From the NCBI GenBank assembly GCA_020160915.1, contig JAIUPK010000004.1:372001-436000 (forward strand): a stretch of DNA of 64,000 bases. The letters are read 5' to 3'. The translations under genes and the position numbers were made by a program. This document shows, in pieces, positions 9,464 through 18,428 of this stretch. A model generated the notes under the pieces. The model did no database searches and had not been told where the DNA came from. It saw only the letters and a list, made by a program, of their open reading frames with translations. The stretch is from Actinomycetota bacterium (GTDB lineage Bacteria; Actinomycetota; Actinomycetes; Actinomycetales; Microbacteriaceae). Numbering within the stretch: position 1 is the first letter of the stretch; each line of letters opens with the position of its first letter.

Positions 9464-10192
9464 TTACTCGGCGGCGAGACCGAGCCGCACGGCGATCTGG
9501 TTTCGCGCTGCTTGGGCTGAGGCATCCACTCGTTCAGCTGTGGCGTTGTTCGCTTCGTAGCGACCATCCGTGATGAGGCCCAGCAGATAGTCCGCCAGGC
9601 CGGGATTCTTGGCGAGCACCGGGCCGTGCAGGTGGGTTCCGATGCTGGTGCCGACAACCTCACCCTCAAGTCGGGGCTCGGCGGCGAGTGAGTTGCCGAC
9701 GCCGTAGACAACGGTGCCGAGCGCCCGCGCACCGGCGACAGCGCGGTACTCCCGGGCGTGGTTCTCGAATCCGATGAGGCGGCCGAAGTCGCTGTCGACG
9801 ACGAGATCATCGCTGACCCGCGCCCGAGCCACGGAATGCCCTGAGAAGATTCCCAGCCCTTCGAGGGCGTCACCGCTCGACAGCTCGACTGACTCGGACA
9901 GAAGCTCCCACCCGGTTCCCACGGCGAGCAGCGGGATGCCGTCGGCACTCCATGCGCGCAGGCTCCCCTCCAGCGCACGAAGGCCCTCCAGTACCCGTGG
10001 CGCGCTCGACTCGGCACCGGACCCCACGATCACCGCCTGCGGCGCCTCGCCCTCGAGTGAGTCGCCGAGCGCGAGGTTGTGCACTCGAGCGTCCCAGCCC
10101 GCCCAGCGGGCACGCTGAGCCAGAACGAGCGCGTTCTGCGCGTCGCCGTTGAGGTCTAGGAGTTCGGGGAAAACCGACAGGATCGTGATCAC
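9464..10192 (-). CDS. GatD-like class I glutamine amidotransferase lacking the catalytic cysteine
   Basis: A 242-residue homologue of GatD, the glutaminase subunit of the MurT/GatD enzyme that normally amidates D-glutamate of lipid II. The fold markers are present: FPELLDLNGD at the N-terminus, VIVGSGAE near residue 55, and THLHGPVLAKNP with His189 near 190. The nucleophile elbow, normally VCGGYQLLG with Cys94 in Staphylococcus aureus, here reads LAVGTGWELL. Gly92, codon GGA at 9917-9919, sits in the Cys position, so glutamine hydrolysis by the known mechanism is not expected. The GTG start lies one base after the murT-like stop, so the two are co-translated. See the findings for possible consequences in peptidoglycan synthesis. 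Confidence 0.8.
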   Translation of the reverse strand: MITILSVFPELLDLNGDAQNALVLAQRARWAGWDARVHNLALGDSLEGEAPQAVIVGSGAESSAPRVLEGLRALEGSLRAWSADGIPLLAVGTGWELLSESVELSSGDALEGLGIFSGHSVARARVSDDLVVDSDFGRLIGFENHAREYRAVAGARALGTVVYGVGNSLAAEPRLEGEVVGTSIGTHLHGPVLAKNPGLADYLLGLITDGRYEANNATAERVDASAQAARNQIAVRLGLAAE

Positions 10193-10193
10193 A

Positions 10194-11438
10194 TCACGCC
10201 AATCCGAGGTGGGTTCGCGTGCGGCGCATCGAGTCCGCGCTGAAGATCACCGTCTTGATTCCGTGCTTCGGCGCCGGCAGCGCGAAGAAGGTGTCGATCG
10301 CGGTCGCCAGGTCCGGCTCCAGTGCACCCACCGCAACGCCCTGGTACTCCAGCTGCAGGGCGAGCTCGTGAGCCTTGGATCCGGTCACCACGGTGACGGG
10401 CGGCATTGCGGAGAGGTCGACCGGCCAGAAGTACGACGGGTCGCGCACGTCCGATCCGATCGCCATCAGCACCTGATCGAGCTCCGGGTCGAGCTCATCC
10501 ACATTCAGTTGGAAGCTGGCGGGGTTCTGCACGAGAACGAACTCGACGGGCATTCCCCTGACCCTGGTGACCTCGCCCCTGGCGAAGACCGGTTCGAGGG
10601 TCGAGATCGCATCGACAGCGATCGTGGCGTCGAAGTCCGGTCCGAGCACCTCGCTCGCTCCGCAGACGGCGGCGGCGGCATCCACCGCATAGTGGATGCC
10701 CCTGGCCGGCAGTTCCACGGTCATGCTCACGCCATCCCAGTCGAGCGTTGCCGCGCGACCGTGGACGGCCGTGACCTCCACCGTTGCGCGCGGCCGACTC
10801 TGCACCTGCCGGGCATACCCGAGACCCCGCGGGGCGGCAGCGAGCACGTCAGGGGCTGCCCCGAATCCCACCGCCGCAGCCGCCAGTCGGTCCACCAACT
10901 CCGCCAGCAGCGCGTCGTCAGCGTTGTAGACGACAGTTCCGGTCGCCCGCTCGGCGATCCGCTCGAGGAGCTCAGCCACCTGCTCGGACTCGAAGAAGCG
11001 ATCGATCTGATCGGTCATGACATTGGTCAGGATCACCGTGTGCGGATCGAGGTCGCGGGCGACCAGCGCGCCGTGTCCCTCGTCCATCTCCAGCACGGCC
11101 ATGCGGTCGCTCAGGCGGCCCGTGACCGAGGCCTTCTCCAGCAGAGCCGATGTGAGGCCCTGGCTGATGTTCGCGGTCGAGGGGTTCGTGAAGACAGTCC
11201 GCCCGTGCGCGCGCAGAATCGCCACGATCATCTTCGTCGTCGTCGATTTACCGCTCGACCCACTGACGATCACCAGTCCGTCGGGGAACGAGTTCAGCGC
11301 GTGCGGGAGAAGACCGGGCGCGATCCTGTTGACCACCAGGCCGGGAATTGCCGAGCCACCATCGCGCTTACGCAGACGTGCAATGAAGCGTACGGCGCGT
11401 CCGACCAGAATCGCCGGCACGTAGCGCGTCGACGCCAT
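10194..11438 (-). CDS. MurT-like Mur ligase family protein without the zinc ribbon
   Basis: A 414-residue protein of the Mur ligase fold, homologous to MurT, the ATP-using subunit that activates the alpha-carboxyl of D-Glu in lipid II. The P-loop is GSSGKSTTT near residue 60 (usual form GTNGKTTT). LTNVMTDQIDRF and VYNADD follow as in MurT, and the C-terminal MurT domain starts near VQNPASF. MurT normally carries a four-cysteine zinc ribbon after the YNADD segment. Here that region (about residues 175-215) has no cysteine. The usual SWIWD-like motif is SYFWPVD. ATG 11438 overlaps the sigA stop as TAATG. Confidence 0.8.
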   Translation of the reverse strand: MASTRYVPAILVGRAVRFIARLRKRDGGSAIPGLVVNRIAPGLLPHALNSFPDGLVIVSGSSGKSTTTKMIVAILRAHGRTVFTNPSTANISQGLTSALLEKASVTGRLSDRMAVLEMDEGHGALVARDLDPHTVILTNVMTDQIDRFFESEQVAELLERIAERATGTVVYNADDALLAELVDRLAAAAVGFGAAPDVLAAAPRGLGYARQVQSRPRATVEVTAVHGRAATLDWDGVSMTVELPARGIHYAVDAAAAVCGASEVLGPDFDATIAVDAISTLEPVFARGEVTRVRGMPVEFVLVQNPASFQLNVDELDPELDQVLMAIGSDVRDPSYFWPVDLSAMPPVTVVTGSKAHELALQLEYQGVAVGALEPDLATAIDTFFALPAPKHGIKTVIFSADSMRRTRTHLGLA

Positions 11439-12853
11439 TACTCGAGGTAGTCGCGCAGGGACTGCGAGCGTGACGGATGACGCAACTTGGCCATCGTCTT
11501 CGACTCGATCTGGCGGATGCGCTCCCGCGTCACGCCGAACGTGTCACCGATCTGGTCGAGAGTCTTGGGCATTCCGTCGCCGAGACCGAAGCGCATCCGG
11601 ATGACGCCCGCCTCACGCTCCGACAGGGAGTCGAGGAGGCTCTCCAGCTGCTTCTGCAGCATGGTGAAACCGACGGCATCCGCCGGAACCACGGCCTCGG
11701 TGTCCTCGATGAGGTCGCCGAACTCGCTGTCGCCGTCCTCGCCGAGCGGTGTGTGCAGGGAGATCGGCTCGCGGCCGTACTTCTGCACCTCGATGACCTT
11801 CTCCGGAGTCATGTCGAGCTCGCGGCTCAACTCCTCGGGGGTGGGTTCGCGGCCGAGGTCCTGAAGCATCTGGCGCTGCACGCGCGCAAGCTTGTTGATG
11901 ACCTCGACCATGTGCACGGGGATGCGGATGGTGCGGGCCTGGTCGGCCATGGCGCGGGTGATGGCCTGACGGATCCACCACGTTGCGTAGGTGGAGAACT
12001 TGAAGCCCTTGGTGTAGTCGAACTTCTCGACAGCACGGATGAGACCGAGGTTGCCCTCCTGGATCAGGTCAAGGAACTGCATGCCGCGGCCGGTGTAGCG
12101 CTTCGCAAGCGAGACGACGAGGCGCAGGTTGGCGCCGAGCAGGTGGCTCTTCGCCCGCTGCCCGTCCTTGGCGACCCAGAGCAGTTCGCGTCCGAGTTGC
12201 GACTTCTGCTCGGCCGCTGACATGTGCGAGAGCTTGTCCTCGGCAAAGAGGCCCGCCTCGATGCGCATGGCGAGCTCGACCTCCTCGGCAGCATTGAGCA
12301 GTGCGACCTTGCCGATCTGCTTCAGGTAGTCCTTGACGGGGTCTGCCGTAGCGCCGGTGATCGCCGACGAATAGACAGGGACCTCGTCCTCGTCGTCGAC
12401 CAGCGACAGCACCAGGGCGCCGGTCGGCAGTTCCTCGTCCTTGCCCGTCGACTTCTCGTCGTCGTCATCGTCGTCGTCCTTGGCGTCATCCGAGTCCGCG
12501 TCGACATCTACCTCGACTTCGACCACGGCGACAACGACATCGATCTCCTCGGGGTCGATCGCGTCGTCGTCAACATCGATCTCCACGACCTCATCGACGT
12601 CGTCATTGCCGTCTTCGGGGTCTGCGGGGGCCGTTGCCTTCGAGCCACGCTTGGTCGCCGGAGCCTTCACTGGGGCGGCCGATGCCCCCGCGGCCTTCGC
12701 CGCCTTCGTGGCAGCGGCCTTCTCAGCGCGGGTGAGCTCGGGTGCGTCGACGGCGGTGGACGCCTTCGCGGCGGAAGCCTTCGTGGGTGCGGCCTTCGCC
12801 GCAGTGGCCTTGACGCTCGCAGCTGCGGCGGGGGCCTTGGTTCGGGTTGCCAT
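11438..12853 (-). CDS. sigA: Principal RNA polymerase sigma factor (RpoD/SigA)
   Basis: A 471-residue group 1 sigma-70 factor that directs RNA polymerase to housekeeping promoters. The first ~160 residues are a Lys/Ala-rich then strongly acidic low-complexity stretch, typical of actinobacterial SigA. Region 1.2 has [11 protein letters not shown], region 2 has [22 protein letters not shown] and [13 protein letters not shown], and region 4.2 has [20 protein letters not shown]. It ends SQSLRDYLE. Start ATG 12853 (MATRTKAP) has GAAAGG about 10 bases upstream. The stop codon overlaps the next gene, so downstream cell-wall genes are probably translated from the same message. Confidence 0.95.
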   Translation of the reverse strand: MATRTKAPAAAASVKATAAKAAPTKASAAKASTAVDAPELTRAEKAAATKAAKAAGASAAPVKAPATKRGSKATAPADPEDGNDDVDEVVEIDVDDDAIDPEEIDVVVAVVEVEVDVDADSDDAKDDDDDDDEKSTGKDEELPTGALVLSLVDDEDEVPVYSSAITGATADPVKDYLKQIGKVALLNAAEEVELAMRIEAGLFAEDKLSHMSAAEQKSQLGRELLWVAKDGQRAKSHLLGANLRLVVSLAKRYTGRGMQFLDLIQEGNLGLIRAVEKFDYTKGFKFSTYATWWIRQAITRAMADQARTIRIPVHMVEVINKLARVQRQMLQDLGREPTPEELSRELDMTPEKVIEVQKYGREPISLHTPLGEDGDSEFGDLIEDTEAVVPADAVGFTMLQKQLESLLDSLSEREAGVIRMRFGLGDGMPKTLDQIGDTFGVTRERIRQIESKTMAKLRHPSRSQSLRDYLE

Positions 12854-13039
12854 GTTTCGAATGCCTTTCGATCGGGCAGCACTGTTTTTGGGCAGTACTA
12901 AGACCCATGTCAAGTCGTGATTCGTTGCGCTCGACGAGCTTGAACATCCAGGGATGCCACGAATCCCGAAACTAGACCGGGTCTCGAATCAATTATTGCA
13001 CGGTTTGATTGGACCAACCGCCAGAGTCCGGGAGGGCCT

Positions 13040-14365
13040 TCAGCGGAACCGGTGCCGCCACGCCCTCATGAGTGAAACCCAGATCGGTGCCACTTCTATT
13101 CCCTCCTCGGCGTGCAGCCGACGTCGGGTGCGTCGGCGGGCGACGAGCATGAAGCCGACTCCGGCGCCGATGACCGCGTACTGGGCGAGGAAGGCGAGCC
13201 GGAAGGATTCCAGCGAATAGAGCTCGGCCGGGATCCCTGATCCGCCGCGGGTCCGATCCATCGCGTCGAGCAGGATTCCGACGATGAGCATCAGAACGAA
13301 ACCGGAGGTGAATCCGCCCACGTTGACCACTCCACTGGCAGAGCCGTGAGCCCGTTGGGGATTGAACGTGCGCGCGAAGTCGAAGCCGATCAGTGATCCG
13401 GGACCGCTCGCGGCGATGAACACCAGCAGGAGCACGATCAGCCAGAGTGGAGGGGTTGCCGGCCAGGCGAGAGTCGCTCCCCACAGCGCTGCGAGCATGG
13501 TCACGATCCCCAGGACGATGTTGCTTCGCCGCAGAGGGAATCGTGCCGAGAGCAGCCCGAGTATCGGCCCCGATACGGCCGCGCTCGCGATCATGATCGT
13601 CAGAAGCCCCGCCGCTCCGGTCGGCCCGTAGCCCAGCGCGATCGAGAGGAACGGAAACCCCCAGAGCAGCGAGAACATCGTCACGGATCCGCCGGCGACG
13701 AAGTGCGTCCAGAACCCCAGCTGCGTGCCCGGTCTGCGCAGACTCTCCCGCAGTTGATGAGCGGATGCCGCCCAACTCTGCTGCACGAATGGCAGCTCAT
13801 TCGGACCTCGGCCGCGGGCCAAGACCCCGAGCACGATGACCACGATCACTGACAGAGCGGCGGCGCTCAGGTAGGTCGGGGTCCATCCCCACGCGTGCAG
13901 TGCCAATGCCAGGGGAAGTGCCGACAGCACCTGGCCGAGCTGTCCAGCGGTGCCCAGCAACTGGGTCACGATCGGAATGGTCTTGCCGTCGAACCAGTTG
14001 GTGAGAAACCGCACGGCGGAGATGAAGGTCATGGCGTCCCCGGCACCCACCAGGATGCGGCCGATGAGCGCAACGCCGAGAGTGGGCGCCACCGCGAGAG
14101 TGCTCTGCCCCAGCGCCATCAACGCGGCCCCGAGCGTGAGCAGCACGCGCGGCCCGACCCTGTCGAGCATGACTCCCACCGGAATCTGAAGAGCCGCGTA
14201 GACCACGATCTGCACCACAGCGAGCGTCGAGAGCGCGGCGGCGTTCACGCTGAAGCGATCGGTTGCCTCGACCGCGGCCACACCCAGCGATGATCGCTGC
14301 AGAACGGCAACCATGTATGCGGCGATGGCGATGGAGAACATCAGCCACGCGCGACGGGAGTTCAT
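13040..14365 (-). CDS. Major facilitator superfamily transporter
   Basis: A roughly 441-residue integral membrane protein with about 12 hydrophobic segments. The segment GVMLDRVGPR between helices 2 and 3 is the MFS signature loop. The first helix (FSIAIAAYMVAVLQRSSLG) resembles the NarK/glucarate-like or RhmT group, but the substrate cannot be deduced. A basic tail (ARRRTRRRLH) follows the last helix. ATG 14365 (MNSRRAW) is preferred over the ATG at 14374 because a TAGCAT hexamer overlaps the latter and lies 7 bases before the former. The 186 bases between it and sigA hold the sigA leader and no gene. Confidence 0.85.
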   Translation of the reverse strand: MNSRRAWLMFSIAIAAYMVAVLQRSSLGVAAVEATDRFSVNAAALSTLAVVQIVVYAALQIPVGVMLDRVGPRVLLTLGAALMALGQSTLAVAPTLGVALIGRILVGAGDAMTFISAVRFLTNWFDGKTIPIVTQLLGTAGQLGQVLSALPLALALHAWGWTPTYLSAAALSVIVVIVLGVLARGRGPNELPFVQQSWAASAHQLRESLRRPGTQLGFWTHFVAGGSVTMFSLLWGFPFLSIALGYGPTGAAGLLTIMIASAAVSGPILGLLSARFPLRRSNIVLGIVTMLAALWGATLAWPATPPLWLIVLLLVFIAASGPGSLIGFDFARTFNPQRAHGSASGVVNVGGFTSGFVLMLIVGILLDAMDRTRGGSGIPAELYSLESFRLAFLAQYAVIGAGVGFMLVARRRTRRRLHAEEGIEVAPIWVSLMRAWRHRFR

Positions 14366-14372
14366 CGCTCCC

Positions 14373-14378
14373 ATGCTA
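14373..14378 (-). promoter_or_regulatory. -10 hexamer, leaderless promoter of the MFS gene
   Basis: TAGCAT on the minus strand lies 7 bases before ATG 14365, in the 18-base gap after the PAC2 gene stop. Confidence 0.4.
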
Positions 14379-14383
14379 CGGGC

Positions 14384-15310
14384 CTACTGGAGCGGGGTGT
14401 CGTCGTCTCCGTTGCGCCGCGCAGCGAGGAAGTTCTGTAGCTCGGCGGCGATCTCATCCGCAGTGGGCAGCTCGCCGTCGACGTCGGTCAGCGGGGATCG
14501 CAGCGGGTTGTCCTGCATGTAGCTGTCGTGACGCTCCTCGAGCGTGCCGACGAGCTTCGCGAGCTCCTGGTTGTTCTCCACCTGGGCGTCGATCTTCGCG
14601 AGGAAGTCGCGCCCCTCTTCGCGCAGGCGATCCGTCGGGAAGATCAGTCCGGTTGCGGCACTGACGCTCTCCAACGCGGCGACCGCCGCGAGGGGGAACT
14701 CGGTGTCGGCGAGGTAGTGCGGAATAAGGAGCACGAAGCCGGTCGTCGGGTGGGCCAACTCCCGGAGTCGGAACTCGATCAGGTGCAACGCGGTCGCCGG
14801 CACTTGCGTGCGCGGCTTCCACACCGACATCGCATCGGTGAGCTCGGAACGGTTGCCGCTCACCGTGACACCGATGGAGCGCGTGTGCGGAACAGGCATG
14901 GGAATCGAGTTGATCCACGTGGTCGTGCTGACCCCGTAGCGCTGCACGATATCCAGCACGGCAGCAGTGAATCGCTCCCACTGGAAGTCGGGCTCGTAGC
15001 CGGTCAGCAGCAGGAACTGCTGCCCGAGCTCGTCGCGCGCCAAGTAGAGCTTCAGAGCCGCGGGCTGGTAGTCGCTCAGATGATCCTGATCGAAGTACAT
15101 CGTGGGGCGCCGCGCCCGGTAGTCGAGCAGTTCGTCGTTGTCGAAGGTCAGCACAGTGCTGTGCTCGAGGGTGTCGAGCAGGTACTCGCTGACCTGGCTC
15201 ACAGCGCTTCCCGCATCCGCAAAACCGGTGAGACCCGCGACGAGATGCAACCCCGATGGCACCTCGATGACATCTGTCGAGATGTCGTACAGGCCGCCCG
15301 GATCGCGCAT
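14384..15310 (-). CDS. PAC2 family protein
   Basis: A 308-residue protein of the PAC2 (proteasome-assembling chaperone 2) family, common in actinobacteria, where its cellular role is not settled. Family segments seen are LVAGLTGFADAGSAV near residue 27, DELLDYRARRPTM near 60, LLTGYEPDFQWE near 102 and NSIPMPVPHTR near 135. A charged, probably coiled C-terminal region (AKIDAQVENNQELAKLV) follows. No signal or membrane segment is visible. TAGAGT lies 6 bases before ATG 15310. It is divergent from pepA, and both appear to use leaderless promoters. Confidence 0.88.
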   Translation of the reverse strand: MRDPGGLYDISTDVIEVPSGLHLVAGLTGFADAGSAVSQVSEYLLDTLEHSTVLTFDNDELLDYRARRPTMYFDQDHLSDYQPAALKLYLARDELGQQFLLLTGYEPDFQWERFTAAVLDIVQRYGVSTTTWINSIPMPVPHTRSIGVTVSGNRSELTDAMSVWKPRTQVPATALHLIEFRLRELAHPTTGFVLLIPHYLADTEFPLAAVAALESVSAATGLIFPTDRLREEGRDFLAKIDAQVENNQELAKLVGTLEERHDSYMQDNPLRSPLTDVDGELPTADEIAAELQNFLAARRNGDDDTPLQ

Positions 15311-15316
15311 GCAACA

Positions 15317-15322
15317 ACTCTA
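15317..15322 (-). promoter_or_regulatory. -10 hexamer, leaderless promoter of the PAC2 gene
   Basis: TAGAGT on the minus strand ends 6 bases before ATG 15310. Confidence 0.5.
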
Positions 15323-15388
15323 ATCTCGGCGACGCACGGCATGCTCCGCGCGCGTGATGCCCTGAGCGAACAGCACAGGCGGCCTCGC

Positions 15389-15394
15389 TACGAT
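15389..15394 (+). promoter_or_regulatory. -10 hexamer, leaderless promoter of pepA
   Basis: TACGAT ends 6 bases before ATG 15401 and helps fix that start. Confidence 0.5.
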
Positions 15395-15400
15395 GGGGCC

Positions 15401-16891
15401 ATGACCGTGCCCGCTCTGTCTGTGAGCCCAGAACCGCCCCTGACCATTGCCGCCGACGTGCTCGTGCTCGGAGTGAGCAAGACCGACGACGGACCCCGAC
15501 TCCTGAGCGATGCCGCCGAGCTCGCCGAGCTCCAGCTGGTGCTCGCGTCGATCGGCGTGACCGGCGCGCAGGACGAGCTCAGGCGCATCCCGGGCAGCTA
15601 CGGAGCCACCGAGAGCATCGCGCTCATCGGCGTCGGCAGCGGCGAGGTCACCGTCGACGACCTGCGGTATGCCGCAGGATCAGCAGCCCGGCAGCTGCGC
15701 GGAGTCGAGTCGATCGTGTTCGCGCTGCCTGTGAAGGATGACGCCGACACCCTCGCCGTGCTCGAGGGGGCTGCGATCGGCGCCTACGCGTACACCGAGT
15801 ACCGCTCCAGCTCGCTCGAGTCGACCAAGCTGCCGGCGACCACGGTGATCGTGGCGGCCGCCGGCTCCGACGCTCTGGTATCGAAGGCATCGATCATCGC
15901 CGAGGCGGTGCACACCGTGCGGGACCTCGTCAACATGCCTCCGTCCGACCTCTATCCCGAGTCGTTCGCGGCCGCGGCCCGGGCGCTGGCCGAGCCCACG
16001 GTCGTCACTGTCGACGTCCTGGACGAGAAGCAACTCGCCGCGGGTGGATTCGGCGGGATTCTCGGCGTCGGCCAGGGCTCGACTCGCCCGCCACGACTCG
16101 TGAAGGCGGTCTACGCACCGAAGGGCGCGACCCGCCACCTGGCTCTCGTGGGCAAGGGAATCACGTTCGACTCGGGCGGGCTCTCGCTGAAGCCCCCGGC
16201 ATCCATGATCGGCATGAAGTACGACATGACTGGAGCGGCAACAGTGCTCGCGGTCGTTCTTGCCGCGGCCAAGCTGGAGCTCGACGTCAAGGTCACGGCG
16301 TGGCTCTGCATCGCGGAGAACATGCCTTCGGGTTCGGCGCTGCGCCCCAATGACGTCATCCGCATCCGTGGGGGCAAGACCGTCGAGGTGCTCAACACTG
16401 ACGCGGAAGGCCGGCTCGTGCTCGCTGACGGCCTTGTCGCCGCGAGCGAGGAGGAGCCCGATGCGATCATCGACGTCGCGACTCTCACCGGTGCGGCACT
16501 CATCGCCCTGGGCAACCGCTACGTCGGCACCATGGGCGACTCGCAGCTCGTCGCCGATGTGGTCGCTGCCGGCAATCGGGTCGGCGAGACCCTGTGGCCG
16601 ATGCCGATCCCCAGCGATGTGAGACCCATGCTCGCGTCGGACATCGCCGACATCGCCAACATCAAGCCCGGCAACACCGCAGCCGGAATGCTGATCGCCG
16701 CCGCCTTCCTCCGCGACTTCGTCGGCAGCGTCGGCGAGGGCGAGGCCAAGACCGTGATCCCGTGGGCGCACCTCGACATCGCCGGTCCGGCGAACAACGG
16801 CGCCGGCGGTTGGGGCTTCACGGGCAAGGGCCCGACCGGCGTCTCCGTACGGGCTCTGATCGAGTTCGCGACCGGCCTCGGTGCCAAGTAG
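15401..16891 (+). CDS. pepA: Leucyl aminopeptidase (M17 family)
   Basis: A 496-residue cytosolic di-metal aminopeptidase that removes N-terminal residues from peptides. The N-terminal macro-like domain covers about 1-165. The catalytic domain begins near LVNMPPSDLYPE, has LVGKGITFDSGGLSLKP with the metal-binding Lys and Asp, MKYDMTGAATV, and the diagnostic NTDAEGRLVLADGL. The end has WAHLDIAGPA and TGVSVRALIEF. The start is ATG 15401. The frame is open far upstream, but that stretch is antisense to the PAC2 gene and has no family match. About 100 bases without a gene separate it from lpdA. Confidence 0.94.
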   Translation: MTVPALSVSPEPPLTIAADVLVLGVSKTDDGPRLLSDAAELAELQLVLASIGVTGAQDELRRIPGSYGATESIALIGVGSGEVTVDDLRYAAGSAARQLRGVESIVFALPVKDDADTLAVLEGAAIGAYAYTEYRSSSLESTKLPATTVIVAAAGSDALVSKASIIAEAVHTVRDLVNMPPSDLYPESFAAAARALAEPTVVTVDVLDEKQLAAGGFGGILGVGQGSTRPPRLVKAVYAPKGATRHLALVGKGITFDSGGLSLKPPASMIGMKYDMTGAATVLAVVLAAAKLELDVKVTAWLCIAENMPSGSALRPNDVIRIRGGKTVEVLNTDAEGRLVLADGLVAASEEEPDAIIDVATLTGAALIALGNRYVGTMGDSQLVADVVAAGNRVGETLWPMPIPSDVRPMLASDIADIANIKPGNTAAGMLIAAAFLRDFVGSVGEGEAKTVIPWAHLDIAGPANNGAGGWGFTGKGPTGVSVRALIEFATGLGAK

Positions 16892-16994
16892 GAAGTAGTA
16901 GGGTTTTCGAGGCGGGATCTCACCGCCCCAGCCGGTCGTCCACCACACCATCAGGCGCCGGTGCTTGAAGATCCTTACAGAGGAGTTGCTGGTT

Positions 16995-18368
16995 TTGGCT
17001 GAGCACAATTTTGACCTCGTAGTTCTCGGTGGCGGAAGTGGTGGCTACGCCGCCGCCCTGCGCGCAAGCCAGCTCGGAATGAGCGTTGGTCTCATCGAGA
17101 AGAACAAGGTGGGGGGCACCTGCCTGCACGTCGGATGCATTCCGACCAAGGCGCTGCTGCACTCCGCCGAGGTCGCCGACGTCACGCGCGAGTCCGCGAA
17201 GTACGGTGTCTCATCCACCTTCAACGGCGTCGACATCGCCGCGGTGACCGGCTACCGCCAGGAGGTTGTCGCCAGCAAGTACAAGGGACTGCAGGGCCTC
17301 ATCAAGGCTCGCGGCATCATCACGATCGAGGGCGAGGGACGTCTGATCTCCCCCACCACCGTGCAGGTCGGGGATGACACGGTCACCGGCAAGAACGTCG
17401 TGCTCGCGACCGGCAGCTACTCCCGCTCGCTCCCCGGTCTCGAGATCGGCGGACGGGTCATCACCTCCGAGCAGGCACTCGAGCTCGACTTCATCCCGAA
17501 GAAGGTCGCCGTTCTCGGCGGCGGTGTCATCGGCGTCGAGTTCTCGTCCGTCTGGCGCAGCTGGGGTTCCGAGGTCACGATCATCGAGGCGCTCCCCCAC
17601 CTCGTGCCCAACGAGGACGAGGCGATCTCGAAGCAGTTCGAGCGTGCGTTCCGCAAGCGCGGAATCGACTTCAAGCTGGGAGTTCGCTTCCAAGGCGTGA
17701 CCCAGAACGACCAGGGCGTCGTCGTCACCCTGGAGAACGGCGAGACCATCGAGGCCGAGCTCCTGCTCGTGGCCGTCGGTCGCGGCCCGCTCACCGCCGG
17801 ACTCGGCTACGAGGAGGTCGGCATCACCATCGACCGCGGCTTCGTCATCACCAACGAACGCCTCGCCACCAACATCCCCGGTGTCTACGCCGTGGGCGAC
17901 ATCGTGCCCGGCCTGCAGCTGGCCCACCGCGGATTCCAGCACGGGATCTTCGTGGCTGAGGAGATCGCCGGACTCAACCCGATCGTCATCGACGACCTCA
18001 ACATTCCGAAGGTCACCTACAGCGACCCGGAGGTCGCATCCGTCGGTCTCTCCGAGGCCAAGGCTGCAGAGAAGTACGGCGCCGACAAGATCACGAGCTA
18101 CGACTACAACCTCGCGGGCAACGGCAAGAGCCACATCATCGGAACCTCCGGATCCGTCAAGGTCGTGCGGGTCAACGAGGGACCGGTCGTCGGAGTTCAC
18201 ATGATCGGCGCTCGAGTGGGCGAACTGATCGGCGAGGCTCAGCTCGCGGTCAACTGGGAGGCCTACCCGGAGGACATCGCGCCGCTTCTTCACGCGCACC
18301 CGACCCAGAACGAGGCGCTCGGCGAGGCGTTCCTGGCTCTCGCGGGCAAGCCGCTTCACGGCATCTGA
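16995..18368 (+). CDS. lpdA: Dihydrolipoyl dehydrogenase (E3)
   Basis: A 457-residue flavoprotein that reoxidises the lipoyl arm of 2-oxoacid dehydrogenase complexes using NAD. The FAD-binding GGGSGGYAAALRA is at the N-terminus. The redox disulfide is in GGTCLHVGCIPTKALL. The NAD-binding motif is GGGVIGVEFSSVW near residue 180. YAVGDIVPG is in the second FAD motif, and the C-terminal catalytic His-Glu pair is in HAHPTQNEALGEA. I choose TTG 16995 because GAGGAG (16980-16985) lies 9 bases before it and the product then has the usual length. A longer TTG start at 16965 is possible. sucB follows after 60 bases. Confidence 0.93.
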   Translation: MAEHNFDLVVLGGGSGGYAAALRASQLGMSVGLIEKNKVGGTCLHVGCIPTKALLHSAEVADVTRESAKYGVSSTFNGVDIAAVTGYRQEVVASKYKGLQGLIKARGIITIEGEGRLISPTTVQVGDDTVTGKNVVLATGSYSRSLPGLEIGGRVITSEQALELDFIPKKVAVLGGGVIGVEFSSVWRSWGSEVTIIEALPHLVPNEDEAISKQFERAFRKRGIDFKLGVRFQGVTQNDQGVVVTLENGETIEAELLLVAVGRGPLTAGLGYEEVGITIDRGFVITNERLATNIPGVYAVGDIVPGLQLAHRGFQHGIFVAEEIAGLNPIVIDDLNIPKVTYSDPEVASVGLSEAKAAEKYGADKITSYDYNLAGNGKSHIIGTSGSVKVVRVNEGPVVGVHMIGARVGELIGEAQLAVNWEAYPEDIAPLLHAHPTQNEALGEAFLALAGKPLHGI

Positions 18369-18390
18369 CCCCGGCGCGAAACCCCTTTAC

Positions 18391-18396
18391 TAAACT
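18391..18396 (+). promoter_or_regulatory. Possible -10 hexamer upstream of sucB
   Basis: TAAACT lies in an AT-rich patch between lpdA and sucB, with AAGGAG about 20 bases further on. This suggests sucB can be transcribed separately from lpdA. No good -35 box was recognised. Confidence 0.3.
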
Positions 18397-18428
18397 AAGT
18401 ACGTACGCGGCACTAAGGAGCATCACTG

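Noticed and set aside
9900-9930. Sequencing error as explanation of the missing GatD cysteine
   Set aside because: GGA to a Cys codon needs more than one base change, the frame is intact on both sides, and the partner MurT is altered as well.
12854-13039. A clear sigA promoter (TTGACA near 12904-12909 on the minus strand)
   Set aside because: No TANNNT hexamer lies 16-18 bases downstream. Another pair further upstream is weak, so no promoter is claimed.
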